A stretch of 64,000 bases of DNA from Aliiruegeria lutimaris (GTDB lineage Bacteria > Pseudomonadota > Alphaproteobacteria > Rhodobacterales > Rhodobacteraceae): assembly GCF_900099935.1 (NCBI RefSeq), contig NZ_FNEK01000023.1, positions 20,904 to 84,903 on the forward strand, given 5' to 3'. The notes below the pieces were generated by a model. That model had not been told where the DNA came from, did no database searches, and saw nothing but the letters and a program-made list of their open reading frames with translations. Each line of letters starts with the position of its first letter. The first letter of the stretch is position 1. Shown piece after piece: positions 54,768-63,671 of the stretch. Made by a program: the position numbers and the translations under genes.

Positions 54768-55287
54768 GGTGCGGACAGCCACCAACCTTCTTTGCGAACC
54801 AGGTATTCGATGTTCGACCACCCCACGGCCGAAACGCAACTCGACCTTCTTTCGGGCATAGTACTTCTTGATGAGGTCCTGCCCGAACTCCGGTCGCCTC
54901 TTCGAGATGTTCCGCCAATATGGCCTGAGTTCCGCCTGCGGGGGCACCGGTATACGTCGGCGGCGGGATCGAAAGGGTAGTTGGTGGCCAGGCAAGACAC
55001 CGCGGTCGCAAGCGGTCCGCTGCTGGCAACAAAAACCGACTTGGCAGGGATTTTCGTTGCGCTCAGCCTCGTGACCCTCGTGACCCTCGTGATGACTTGG
55101 CTGGTATGACGCAGATAAATGAGAGGGACCCTTTCGCAGAGAAGTCGAAAGCAACCTGCGCTTGGCCCTTGACGGCCGTCATATCAACGGAGACATAATC
55201 CCAAGGTTTTTGACTCGGACGGGTTCCGAAAAAAAGCGCATCGCCAGAAAGAAAACATAGCCTGATACTGCCCTACTGGAGCCCCTT
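54768..55287. other. Interval with possible transposase debris and short tandem repeat
   Basis: 520 bp without a supported gene. On the minus strand around 54780-55000, fragments such as CLATNYPFDPAADVYRCP weakly resemble an IS1182-type transposase, in more than one frame. At 55067-55093 there are three copies of a 9-base unit (CCTCGTGAC, last one CCTCGTGAT). The promoter of the decarboxylase gene should be at the right end. Confidence 0.4.
55067..55093. repeat. 9-bp tandem repeat, three copies
   Basis: CCTCGTGAC, CCTCGTGAC, CCTCGTGAT back to back. On the other strand it would read His-Glu-Gly repeats in one frame, but no gene encloses it. Confidence 0.7.
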
Positions 55288-57588
55288 ATGAAATTTCGCT
55301 TTCCCATCGTCATCATTGACGAGGACTTCCGTTCAGACAACTCTTCTGGCTTGGGCATCCGTGCCATCGCTGAAGCCATCGAGAGCGAAGGCTTTGAGGT
55401 GTTGGGCACAACCAGCTACGGAGATTTGTCGCAGTTTGCGCAACAGCAATCCCGCGCAAGTGCTTTTGTGCTGTCCATCGATGACGAGGAATTCACGCCC
55501 GGCCCCGATCTTGATCCAGCAGTGTTGAACCTGCGGTCCTTCATCGAAGAAGTGCGTTGGAAAAACAACGATGTGCCGATTTATATCTACGGCGAAACCA
55601 AGACGAGCCGCCATCTGCCCAACGATATTTTGCGCGAACTTCATGGGTTCATTCACACATTTGAAGACACACCAGAATTCGTCGCCCGCCATATCGTCCG
55701 CGACGCCAAGGCCTATCTCGAAGGTATCCAGCCGCCGTTCTTCAAGGCGCTGCTCGACTACGCAGAGGATGGATCCTACTCATGGCACTGTCCGGGGCAC
55801 TCTGGCGGTGTGGCGTTTCTGAAAAGTCCTATCGGGCAGATGTACCACCAGTTCTACGGCGAGAACATGCTGCGAGCAGATGTGTGCAACTCGGTCGAGG
55901 AACTTGGCCAGTTGCTTGACCACAACGGTGCCATCGGCGCGTCCGAGCGCAATGCGGCAAGGATTTTCAATGCCGACCACTGCTTCTTTGTCACCAACGG
56001 CACCAGCACATCAAACAAGATGGTATGGCACCATACAGTCGCCCCCGGCGACGTGGTTGTCGTTGACCGAAATTGTCACAAATCCATTCTGCATAGCATC
56101 ATAATGACGGGCGCTATCCCCGTTTTCATGAAACCGACGCGCAATCACTATGGCATCATCGGGCCAATTCCAAAGGCCGAGTTCGTGATCGAGGCGATCA
56201 AGGAGAAAATCCGCTCCAACCCGCTGTTGGCGCATGTGGATGCGGACACGGTCAAGCCGCGTATCATTACCCTGACGCAATCGACCTATGACGGCGTCTT
56301 GTACAACACCGAGACGATCAAGGATATGCTCGACGGCTATGTCGAGAACCTGCATTTCGACGAGGCTTGGTTGCCGCACGCGGCGTTCCACCCGTTCTAT
56401 GGCACCTTCCACGCAATGGGGCGCAAGCGCGACCGACCGAGCCATTCGGTGACCTATTCGACCCAGTCAATCCACAAGCTTCTGGCCGGGATTTCGCAGG
56501 CGAGCCATGTATTGGTCCAAGACAGCAAGAACAGCAAACTGGACCGGCACCTGTTCAATGAAGCGTATCTAATGCACAGCTCGACCAGCCCTCAATATAG
56601 CATCATTGCGAGTTGCGACGTGGCTGCCGCGATGATGGAGCCTCCTGGTGGGCGCGCTCTTGTCGAAGAAAGCGTGATCGAGTCGCTCAATTTCCGTCGC
56701 GCTATGCGAAAGGTGGATGAAGAGTACGGCAACGATTGGTGGTTCCAGGTTTGGGGTCCAGAGGAGTTGGGCGAAGAAGGCGTCGACAGTCCCGAAAACT
56801 GGGTGCTGCAAAAAACGAACGCCGAAGGCGTGCAGCCGTCAGATGGCGAAGAATCCTGGCATGCCTTTGGCGACATGGCCCCCGGCTTCAACATGCTGGA
56901 TCCTATCAAAGCCACCATCATCACGCCGGGTATGAATTTTGACGGGAAGTTCGACTATTCGGGTATCCCTGCTTCAATCGTTACAAAATATCTGGCTGAG
57001 CATGGTGTTGTCGTCGAGAAGACGGGTCTCTACAGCTTCTTCATCATGTTTACGATCGGGATCACCAAGGGCCGCTGGAATTCGCTTCTGACCGAGTTGC
57101 AGCAGTTCAAGGACGACTATGACAAGAACGTTCCGATGTGGCGCTGCATGCCGGAATTTTGCGCCAAACAGCCGCGCTATGAACAAATGGGTCTGGGCGA
57201 TATGTGCCAGCACGTCCATTCGCTATATGCCAAATCTGATGTCGCTGTTCTGTCGACGCAGATCTACCTCAGCGACCTGGTGCCCGCGATGAAGCCGACT
57301 GACGCGTTTTCCTGCATAGCCGCCCGTAAGACCCAACGCGTGCCGATAGACGATCTTGAGGGACGTATAACAACAAGCCTTGTCACACCCTACCCACCGG
57401 GCATTCCGCTTTTGATCCCAGGAGAGGTCTTCAACAAGAAGATCGTCGAATATCTGAAATTCAACAGAACCTTCGTGCGCGAATGTCCGGGGTTCGAGAT
57501 CGATATTCATGGGCTGGTGCAGGAGTTGGATGAGAACAATCAGATTCAATATTTTGCAGACTGTGTTGCCACTGACGAGGAGGTTTAG
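55288..57588 (+). CDS. Orn/Lys/Arg decarboxylase (class I, AdiA/LdcC-like)
   Basis: 766 aa PLP-dependent basic amino-acid decarboxylase. The N-terminal wing domain is like a receiver (IVIIDEDFRSDNSSGLGIRA). The PLP-binding lysine is Lys397 in STQSIHKLLAGISQAS, with WHCPGHSGG and DEAWLPHAAFHP as substrate-pocket motifs and GIPLLIPGE near the C-terminus. The products would be agmatine, cadaverine or putrescine, used for acid resistance or polyamine supply. Which amino acid is used cannot be settled here; the sequence leans to arginine (AdiA-like). No antiporter gene is adjacent. A strong terminator follows. Confidence 0.9.
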   Translation: MKFRFPIVIIDEDFRSDNSSGLGIRAIAEAIESEGFEVLGTTSYGDLSQFAQQQSRASAFVLSIDDEEFTPGPDLDPAVLNLRSFIEEVRWKNNDVPIYIYGETKTSRHLPNDILRELHGFIHTFEDTPEFVARHIVRDAKAYLEGIQPPFFKALLDYAEDGSYSWHCPGHSGGVAFLKSPIGQMYHQFYGENMLRADVCNSVEELGQLLDHNGAIGASERNAARIFNADHCFFVTNGTSTSNKMVWHHTVAPGDVVVVDRNCHKSILHSIIMTGAIPVFMKPTRNHYGIIGPIPKAEFVIEAIKEKIRSNPLLAHVDADTVKPRIITLTQSTYDGVLYNTETIKDMLDGYVENLHFDEAWLPHAAFHPFYGTFHAMGRKRDRPSHSVTYSTQSIHKLLAGISQASHVLVQDSKNSKLDRHLFNEAYLMHSSTSPQYSIIASCDVAAAMMEPPGGRALVEESVIESLNFRRAMRKVDEEYGNDWWFQVWGPEELGEEGVDSPENWVLQKTNAEGVQPSDGEESWHAFGDMAPGFNMLDPIKATIITPGMNFDGKFDYSGIPASIVTKYLAEHGVVVEKTGLYSFFIMFTIGITKGRWNSLLTELQQFKDDYDKNVPMWRCMPEFCAKQPRYEQMGLGDMCQHVHSLYAKSDVAVLSTQIYLSDLVPAMKPTDAFSCIAARKTQRVPIDDLEGRITTSLVTPYPPGIPLLIPGEVFNKKIVEYLKFNRTFVRECPGFEIDIHGLVQELDENNQIQYFADCVATDEEV

Positions 57589-57688
57589 CATCCGCACAGT
57601 CGGTAAGTGGCCGTTCGTGCTCCCAGAAGCATTTGACATTATGGGCTCTGACCCGCCATTCGCGGCGGAGGTCATTTACGGCTGGTTT

Positions 57689-57710
57689 GGGCCGTCCCTG
57701 AAGACGGCCC
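57689..57710 (+). terminator. Rho-independent terminator after decarboxylase
   Basis: GGGCCGTC and GACGGCCC form an 8-bp stem with a 6-base loop (CCTGAA), followed by TCTTCTTC. It can end the decarboxylase transcript, though it may originate from the IS3 element end. Confidence 0.7.
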
Positions 57711-57716
57711 TCTTCT

Positions 57717-58274
57717 TCAGATTTCAATGGCCTGTGCAATCGCGAGAGCATGCTCCAGCCCGAGTTCGCCAAACATCTGGTACCGGTCTTGCTGCCGATA
57801 GAATGTGGTCTTGGGAATGCCGAGTTTGTCCAGCGTCCGCTTCACCGGCAAGTGGGACAGCTCCACAAGGCGGATGAATTCGAGCTTGTCTGAGGCTTGA
57901 TATCCCATATGTCTTCGTCTCCCCCAGCATGCTTTTTCGAGCAAGCGGTTTTCGAGCGTGAGGTTGGCCACAGCCTCCTTCAGTGCCGCAGCTCCCGCGC
58001 GAAGATCTTTGATCTCGGGACTGGTCGCCTGACGGACGGTATCGCCAGCCAAACGCTTCTTTCCAGCTTCGAGCAACTCCCTCGACCAGCCGTAGTACAG
58101 GCGGGTGGCAATCCCTTCCCGACGGCACAGCGCGGCGATGTTCTCCTCGCCACGGAGGCCCGCCAGAACGATGGGGATCTTCTCCTCGGCCGAGTAGTGC
58201 TTGCGGGTCTTGTGGTTGATCCCCGTGACCAGCTTGTCAGCGGCATCCTTCGATGTTCCGGGTGTCTGTTTCAT
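57717..58274 (-). pseudogene. IS3-family transposase, OrfA joined to truncated OrfB
   Basis: The minus strand encodes OrfA with the helix-turn-helix (HYSAEEKIPIVLAGLRGEENIAALCRREGIA) and leucine-rich coiled coil (LKEAVANLTLENRLLEK). After a short non-standard link (ACWGRRRH) it reads MGYQASDKLEFIRLVELSHL and VKRTLDKLGIPKTTFYRQQDRYQ, the start of OrfB, which then ends in unrelated sequence. In intact IS3 elements OrfB is made by frameshifting and has the DDE domain; here it is missing, so the element is dead. Confidence 0.8.
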
Positions 58275-58529
58275 CTTCGCTCCCTGATGGCTTCGATGAA
58301 CCAGAACCCTCCGTCGCTCAAACCCCTAAATCTCTCCGTAGGGCGCTGACGTCAGACACAACCCACTGACATTACTCGTTCAATCCAGCGACCTCACATC
58401 CAAAATCCCTGTAAATCAAAAAACTTCCCTGTAAATCGGGCCAGAACAGGGAAAACCACCCGAAAACGGACCCGCGTTTCGGGCCCACTGAGACGCCTGC
58501 AGTTGTGCTCCGAAAATAATGGGAAATGG
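58275..58529. other. Interval between IS3 and IS6-like remnants
   Basis: 255 bp of IS-flanking DNA with no gene. It holds the inverted repeat TTCCCTGT/ACAGGGAA (58425-58453) preceded by a direct partner TCCCTGTAAATC at 58406, which looks like an IS or recombination end. Confidence 0.45.
58425..58453. repeat. Inverted repeat TTCCCTGT-N13-ACAGGGAA
   Basis: Perfect 8-bp arms separated by 13 bases, in DNA between two broken IS elements. TCCCTGTAAATC also occurs directly repeated 20 bp upstream. Function unknown. Confidence 0.5.
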
Positions 58530-59049
58530 GGTGGTGTCAGACAAGTTCGAACTCGTCTCTACTAGGGCAAGACTGCTGTCCCTTATGCCGCGCCGAGGCG
58601 GCGCCACCCGGCGAGAGCAGCGGTACGGTTTTTCTTGAAGTTGGACCTGGAGGAGAGGCTGCGCTCCGAGTTGAAATGGTTGGAGACAGAGGCGTGGACG
58701 GCGGAAAACATTTGCAGACTTCGCATCCGCCGGAAGCGTTGCATCGCCCGCTCTCGTCGTCGGAACGGCAGGTGCGAATTCTCCGCCCGGTCGTTCAGCC
58801 ATTGGCCAGTTTCGTGTAGTTGTTCGGCGCCAATCGCCTTCAAGGCCGCGCCGCAGGACCGAAGCAAGTCAGAGACGATGGCCTCAGGCCGGCCGTATCG
58901 CCGCATCGTTTTCTTCAAGAATTTCAATGGACCGCCAGGCGGATGATCTCTTCGCTCGTCTTGAAGTATTTGAACGGGTCGCGTTTTGTCATCTGTGGAC
59001 GCTACCCAGCCCCCTGCCCCGCGACAAGCCAAGTTGCTCTGACACCGCC
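58530..59049 (-). mobile_element. IS6-like element remnant 4, both ends, internally deleted
   Basis: 520 bp bounded by GGTGGTGTCAGAC and, on the other end, TCTGACACCGCC (inverted: GGCGGTGTCAGA), the terminal inverted repeats. The minus-strand transposase has its N-terminus and then PLKFLKKTMRRYGRPEAIVSD and LNDRAENSHLPFRRRERAMQ, with the middle including the first catalytic Asp gone. An intact element would be near 800 bp. It is the most complete of the four copies and defines both ends. Confidence 0.85.
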
Positions 59050-59165
59050 TTCCGAATGAATGACAGCCTCCGTAGTTCTGCGGATTTCGAACGAGTGGGT
59101 TCCAACTATGCTAACGTCGAAGGAACCACCAATGAACCACCGCCGGATACGACTGGAGCAACAGA

Positions 59166-60713
59166 TTGGAAAAAAGCGGGAAACTATTCGACGGCAGGCT
59201 TCTCGGGCGCCATATGGGCGTCGCCCTCTGGCTGTCTGCCTGTTTCCTGGCGCTGGGAGGAATCTGGATATCTGAACGCAGTGCCAGGATTGACGAACTC
59301 ACCGCGGAAAGCGATCGCCTGCAAGCCCGGGTCTCCCAGCGTGCCGATCAACACGCCGCTCACCTGACCGCTCTGTCCGCCATTGCCATCGCCGGCGCGG
59401 AGCAACGGCCCGACCTCTTTCGGGATGTTGCCGGAGCGATCATGCAGTTCTATCCTCGGATCACTGGAATTGCCCTGATCCCGCTTGGCACAGACACGGG
59501 CGGAATCGAGATCGGAATGGAGGAGACAGACCTTCGGGACCTCATTCGTGCCGCGGCGCGCGAGTCTACGGGGGCACCTGTGCTCGTACCTGCGCCGTGG
59601 GAGACCCCGTCTTATCTGATCGTCAAGCGCAGTCCGAACACCGATGCGGCACGCTATGGCCTTGCCCTGACGATCGACGCCAGGGCGCTGCTCGAGGGCG
59701 AGTCCGGCTATTGGGAAAAGGCGGCAACAGTGCGTGTGCTGTCTCTTCCGGACGGGACGCCGATCCTCGCCGAAGGTCCGGAACCGGGAATGCCGCAGTT
59801 CGCAGAAAGATTGTCGAGCGGCACGCAACCGCTTCGCCTGGAGACCAGCGTTGCGCTCAATCCTACCGACCTGCTGCCGCTGACGAAGGTCGCGCTGGTC
59901 ATCGCCATAATGACCCTCGGGGCATTTGCATCCCGGGTTGCTCTTCGCCAGCGCGCAAGGGTCCGGGCAGCGGAACAGCTGGCAGAGTTAAGTGGTATGG
60001 AAACACGTCTCAGCCATGCGAGCCGCGTGAACGCCCTTGGAGAGATGGCGAGCGGTATGGCGCATGAGCTCACCCAGCCTCTGACCGCAATCCTCGCCCA
60101 GGCCCAGGCGGCACGGCGGCTCGCGACACGGGGTGACACCGGCAAGGTTTCCGAGGTGCTCGAAGAAATCATTGCACAAACGAGACGAGCGTCGGCAATT
60201 CTGGAAAGACTCAGGACATGGACGCGACCGCACTCGCGGCGGCCGGAAACTGTGGACGTGCGGGACTGCGTGGCAGTCGCCGAGACCTTGCTTGGTCGTC
60301 AGGCTGAGGAAATCGGCTCCAAGCTCGTGATCCGGACGCCGGATCAACAGGTCCCAGTCCTTGCAGACCGGATCGAACTGGAGCAGGTGATCTTCAATCT
60401 CGTCAGGAACGCGCTCGACGCTGTCGAAGGGATCGATGGTGATCGCATCGTGACCGTGACGCTCTCAGTGGACGGACACATAGCGCATGTAGACGTTCAG
60501 GACACCGGACCCGGCGTCCGGGAAGACATCAGGGACAGGCTCTTTTCGCCATTTGTGACCACGAGGGATGCGGGAACGGGGCTTGGACTTGCGCTCAGCC
60601 ATCGGCTCGTGGAGCGCGCCGGAGGCGATCTGGCACTGGTTCACGCAACCAGCGGCGCCCAGTTCCGGGTCAGCCTCCCGCTTGCGCAGGAAAGCCGCGA
60701 GGCCGCGGAATGA
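59166..60713 (+). CDS. Membrane sensor histidine kinase
   Basis: 515 aa. Two membrane segments (about residues 18-36 and 235-255) flank a periplasmic sensor domain of some 200 residues. The H-box is NALGEMASGMAHELTQPLTAILAQ, then NLVRNALDAV (N box), DTGPGVRED (G1) and GTGLGLALSHRL (G2). The lack of a PAS linker and the FixL-like HELTQPL motif place it in the NtrB/FixL-type group. Start: TTG at 59166 with GGAG six bases upstream; the first internal in-frame ATG (59214) lies within the first helix. It overlaps the response-regulator gene by ATGA. Confidence 0.9.
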   Translation: MEKSGKLFDGRLLGRHMGVALWLSACFLALGGIWISERSARIDELTAESDRLQARVSQRADQHAAHLTALSAIAIAGAEQRPDLFRDVAGAIMQFYPRITGIALIPLGTDTGGIEIGMEETDLRDLIRAAARESTGAPVLVPAPWETPSYLIVKRSPNTDAARYGLALTIDARALLEGESGYWEKAATVRVLSLPDGTPILAEGPEPGMPQFAERLSSGTQPLRLETSVALNPTDLLPLTKVALVIAIMTLGAFASRVALRQRARVRAAEQLAELSGMETRLSHASRVNALGEMASGMAHELTQPLTAILAQAQAARRLATRGDTGKVSEVLEEIIAQTRRASAILERLRTWTRPHSRRPETVDVRDCVAVAETLLGRQAEEIGSKLVIRTPDQQVPVLADRIELEQVIFNLVRNALDAVEGIDGDRIVTVTLSVDGHIAHVDVQDTGPGVREDIRDRLFSPFVTTRDAGTGLGLALSHRLVERAGGDLALVHATSGAQFRVSLPLAQESREAAE

Positions 60714-61318
60714 GCGCTCGGGTTTACCTTGTCGATGACGACGCCGCCGTACGCGACGCTCTCTGCCTGCTTCTTTCAACGGTGGGTATCGACACCACCG
60801 CATATGCCCGCCCGGCGGATTTCCTACAGGCGCTGCCGGGCCTTGCGCCGGGTTGCCTCATCCTTGATATCCGGATGCCCGCGATTTCCGGTCTGAAGCT
60901 TCAGGAACAGCTGCGCAAGGCGGAGATCGACTGGCCGACCGTTGTCATCTCTGGCCATGGCGATATCGAGGCCTGCCGCAAGGCATTTCGAAATGGTGCA
61001 ATCGACTTCCTTTCGAAACCGGTGGACGAACAGGATCTGATCGATGCGATTCAGAAGGGCCAGGCGGCGTTGGACCGGGCGGTGGCAGAACAGGCGGAGC
61101 GCAACGAGACGCTGGTCTTGCTGGCCGATTTGACGCCTCGCGAACACGAAGTGCTGTCGCTGGTTGCCCGCGGCTTCACTACGCGCGATATCGCAGGCGC
61201 GTTGGGTGTCTCGCCCCGAACCGTGGAAAGCCATCGCGCGGCCATCGGCGCAAAGCTCGGGACCACCTCGCCGGCCGAAATGGCGCGCCTGTGGATCGAA
61301 GCGGAGAGCACTCCGTAG
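60710..61318 (+). CDS. FixJ-type response regulator
   Basis: 202 aa. The receiver has the acidic pocket DDD at 9-11, phospho-Asp53 in ILDIRMP and the conserved Lys in DFLSKPVDEQDL. The output is a LuxR/FixJ helix-turn-helix: LTPREHEVLSLVARGFTTRDIAGALGVSPRTVESHRAAI. It overlaps the kinase gene by 4 bp and should be its partner. Targets probably include the genes just downstream (inference). Confidence 0.93.
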   Translation: MSARVYLVDDDAAVRDALCLLLSTVGIDTTAYARPADFLQALPGLAPGCLILDIRMPAISGLKLQEQLRKAEIDWPTVVISGHGDIEACRKAFRNGAIDFLSKPVDEQDLIDAIQKGQAALDRAVAEQAERNETLVLLADLTPREHEVLSLVARGFTTRDIAGALGVSPRTVESHRAAIGAKLGTTSPAEMARLWIEAESTP

Positions 61319-61407
61319 AAGTACGGAGACCGATGCCCGAGCTACGAATGGGGCCATCTTTGCCGTGCTGGTAGGTGTTTTCCTGTCAACAGTAGAGGAG
61401 ACCTGAC

Positions 61408-61890
61408 ATGTACCGATCGATCATCTTCGTGGCCGCGCTTGTGGCACCTATTGCCGCCGCTGCCCAGGAATTGCCCACTGCGCCCTATTTGCCGCTCGCC
61501 ATGGCCAGCGATGCCGCCAGTGCCGCTCTCACCGCCTGTGCCGACGAGGGCCATAACGTCAGCGTTGCGATCGTGGCACGCGACGGCACCACCAAGGTTC
61601 TTCTGAAGGCAGACAATTCCGGTGCTCATACCGCCTCGAGTGCTACGGGCAAAGCGTTCACTTCCGCCGGCCTGGGGCGGGATACTGCGGGTCTCGCCGA
61701 GTTCATCTCTGCAAACACTCAGAACAATGGCCTGCGGGATATGGACCCGCGGCTTGTCATTCAGGCAGGTGGATTGCCGATCCGGATCAACGGCGCACTT
61801 GTCGGTGGCATTGGTGTCGGCGGTGCACCCTCCGGCGCAATCGACGCCGATTGCGCACGCGTCGGCCTCGACAAAATCGGCGCGGAATAA
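61408..61890 (+). CDS. Secreted HbpS/GlcG-like heme-binding family protein
   Basis: 160 aa. Signal peptide MYRSIIFVAALVAPIAAAA, then the GlcG/HbpS fold: AMASDAASAALTACADEGHNVSVAIVARDG, TASSATGKAFTSAGLG, GGLPIRINGALVGGIGVGGAPSGAIDADCA. In Streptomyces HbpS is a heme-binding, redox-sensing partner of the SenS-SenR kinase/regulator pair. Here the same combination of two-component pair plus HbpS-like protein is contiguous, so it may sense heme or oxidative stress (inference). Confidence 0.85.
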   Translation: MYRSIIFVAALVAPIAAAAQELPTAPYLPLAMASDAASAALTACADEGHNVSVAIVARDGTTKVLLKADNSGAHTASSATGKAFTSAGLGRDTAGLAEFISANTQNNGLRDMDPRLVIQAGGLPIRINGALVGGIGVGGAPSGAIDADCARVGLDKIGAE

Positions 61891-61958
61891 GGCGCCCTGG
61901 CCGCGCGTTCTGCGCACGGCTCGCAATTCTGGAACCTCCCTTGCAGAAAGGACCCGTC

Positions 61959-62633
61959 ATGACCCGTTTTGCGCTCATTCCCTTTTTGGCGTGCCTTGCC
62001 GCCATGGCAACAGCCCAAACCGCGCCATCGTCCAGCGAGATCGCCGCCTATGAGGGGCTGTTCCGCGCGGCGCACACCGGAGACGCCGCGACAATCCGAC
62101 GGCTCGCCGAAAACGGTGCGGACGTCGATGCGCGCGACCCCAAGTGGCGAACGCCTGCACATGTGGCGGCTTTCGCTTCTGAAGACACGGCGCTCCGGGC
62201 GTTGGCGGAGGCCGGGGCGGACATGAACGCGCTCGAAGGTCGCGCCTACGACGTGGTCACGATCGCGGCGGTGGCGGACGACCCCGATCTGATGTCGCTC
62301 GCCATCGACCTCGGCAATGATCCCGGCCTGATGACCAGCCCCTATGATGGGACCGCGCTTATCGCGGCAGCGCATCTCGGCCATGTCGAGGTGGTCAAGC
62401 GCCTGATCTCGGCGGGTGCGCCGCTGGACCATGTGAACAATCTGCATTGGACGGCGGTGATGGAGGCCGTGGTCCTGGGCGACGGAGGCCAAAACCACCA
62501 GGCCGTTCTCGAGGCGCTGCTCTCGGCCGGAGCCGACCGGACCCTGGCAGACCGGGACGGCGTCACGCCATTGGAGCATGCGAGGGCGCGTGGGTTTACG
62601 GAGATGGTTGTAAGGCTCGAGCGGGAAGATTGA
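61959..62633 (+). CDS. Secreted ankyrin repeat protein
   Basis: 224 aa. Signal peptide MTRFALIPFLACLAAMATAQ, then ankyrin repeats: LFRAAHTGDAATIRRLAENGADVDARD, TPAHVAAFASEDTALRALAEAGADMNALE, GTALIAAAHLGHVEVVKRLISAGAPLDHVN, and a final one ending DRDGVTPLEHARARG. A periplasmic ankyrin protein next to a redox-sensing locus often accompanies catalases in other bacteria, but none is here. Binding partner unknown. ATG 61959 is chosen as it begins the signal peptide. Confidence 0.85.
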   Translation: MTRFALIPFLACLAAMATAQTAPSSSEIAAYEGLFRAAHTGDAATIRRLAENGADVDARDPKWRTPAHVAAFASEDTALRALAEAGADMNALEGRAYDVVTIAAVADDPDLMSLAIDLGNDPGLMTSPYDGTALIAAAHLGHVEVVKRLISAGAPLDHVNNLHWTAVMEAVVLGDGGQNHQAVLEALLSAGADRTLADRDGVTPLEHARARGFTEMVVRLERED

Positions 62634-62706
62634 GAGATTTCCGGCAATACTTGCCCGAGATCTGTATTCTGAATGGTTACCGTGATATCCAGATAGGAAG
62701 GTGCTC

Positions 62707-62728
62707 GGCAGCTATTGACGGAGCTGCC
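62707..62728. terminator. Possible terminator hairpin
   Basis: GGCAGCT and AGCTGCC form a 7-bp stem with an 8-base loop about 70 bp past the ankyrin gene, followed by CCCTCTTG. Confidence 0.4.
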
Positions 62729-62765
62729 CCTCTTGACTCATAAATCAATCATCGCAGGAGAACGA

Positions 62766-62784
62766 CCGGAGAACATCGCTCCGG
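62766..62784 (+). terminator. Rho-independent terminator after ankyrin gene
   Basis: CCGGAG and CTCCGG form a 6-bp stem with a 7-base loop, followed by GCGTTTTGCGTT. It probably ends the operon from the kinase to the ankyrin gene. Confidence 0.6.
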
Positions 62785-62867
62785 GCGTTTTGCGTTAGCC
62801 CGCTCCGAGGGTTCCTCCCAGGCGAATGTGTATGCGTGGGGCTGAGCGCAGAGGTTCTCTAGCGACA

Positions 62868-63043
62868 GTGGATTTCACCGGGGAATCCACCCGCGACGCA
62901 ATCCTCAAGAAAGATTTCTATTTACAGATAATTGCGGCGCACCCACAGTCGCGCAAAGTGGATTCTTGACCAAAACTGTAAAATCCACAGAGGAATCCAG
63001 CTTGGCCGGAATCCACCCCTCGGAATCTACCCCGGGAATCTAC
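62868..63043. repeat. Cluster of GTGGATT / AATCCAC elements
   Basis: Within 176 bp there are two inverted GTGGATT...AATCCAC pairs (62868-62890 and 62958-62988) and then a run of near-direct repeats: GGAATCCAC at 63008, GGAATCTAC at 63022 and GGAATCTAC at 63035. This is far above chance and there is no gene in the interval. Regulatory or recombination role unknown. Confidence 0.65.
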
Positions 63044-63090
63044 TTCGATAACCAGCACCACCAGACAAAAGCAGACCATTTCCGGTCGTG

Positions 63091-63627
63091 TCAGATCGGC
63101 TCGTTCGCGGCGTAGAAACGGATGTCTGCGATCGCGATGTCGGCTTCGAAATCGCGGCCGATGGCGACGATCCCGAGGCGCCGAAGGCCGGCGATGTTCA
63201 GTGCCTGATCCGTGCGGTGCGGCGTGAACTTCGCGAAAGGCAGGAACACGGTTTTCCATTCCGGCGGAGCCCGGAAACTCTGACGGTAGGATACCCACGG
63301 ACGGCGGATGTCGGAGGTTCGCAGATGCAGGTTGTAGGTCTGACCGTTGCCGAACACGTCGAGCCGGATACCCTCCCATTGCCGCGCATCCACCTCGCCG
63401 CCGGCATCGCCGAGATCCAGGGCGACCTGCAGGAAGCCGCCATTGTTCTCAAGGCTGACACCGCCCCGCATGCGGATGGCGTCTCGAGCGCCAACGGTCT
63501 CACGGGACATCGTACCCGACGAAACGCCGCCCATCACCCGGTCGGAGATCAGCGTCCAGCCATTGCCGGTCACCGCCATCGGCGGGTCGAAACGGAGATC
63601 GTCGATCACTTCCGGGGCATCAATCAT
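63091..63627 (-). CDS. CIA30 family protein
   Basis: 178 aa protein with the CIA30 (complex I intermediate-associated protein 30) galactose-binding-like fold: VIDDLRFDPPMAVTGNGWTLISDRVMGGVSSGTM, FLQVALDLGDAGGEVDARQWEGIRLDVFGNGQTYNLHLR and AIADIRFYA. Bacterial members have no known role. The start ATG at 63627 follows GGAGGG. No signal peptide. Its 5' neighbour is an IS110-type transposase fragment, so its promoter context may be recent. Confidence 0.88.
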   Translation of the reverse strand: MIDAPEVIDDLRFDPPMAVTGNGWTLISDRVMGGVSSGTMSRETVGARDAIRMRGGVSLENNGGFLQVALDLGDAGGEVDARQWEGIRLDVFGNGQTYNLHLRTSDIRRPWVSYRQSFRAPPEWKTVFLPFAKFTPHRTDQALNIAGLRRLGIVAIGRDFEADIAIADIRFYAANEPI

Positions 63628-63671
63628 GGGGCGGGTCCCTCCTGCCACTGGCGTAGATTTAGCAACTGTGT

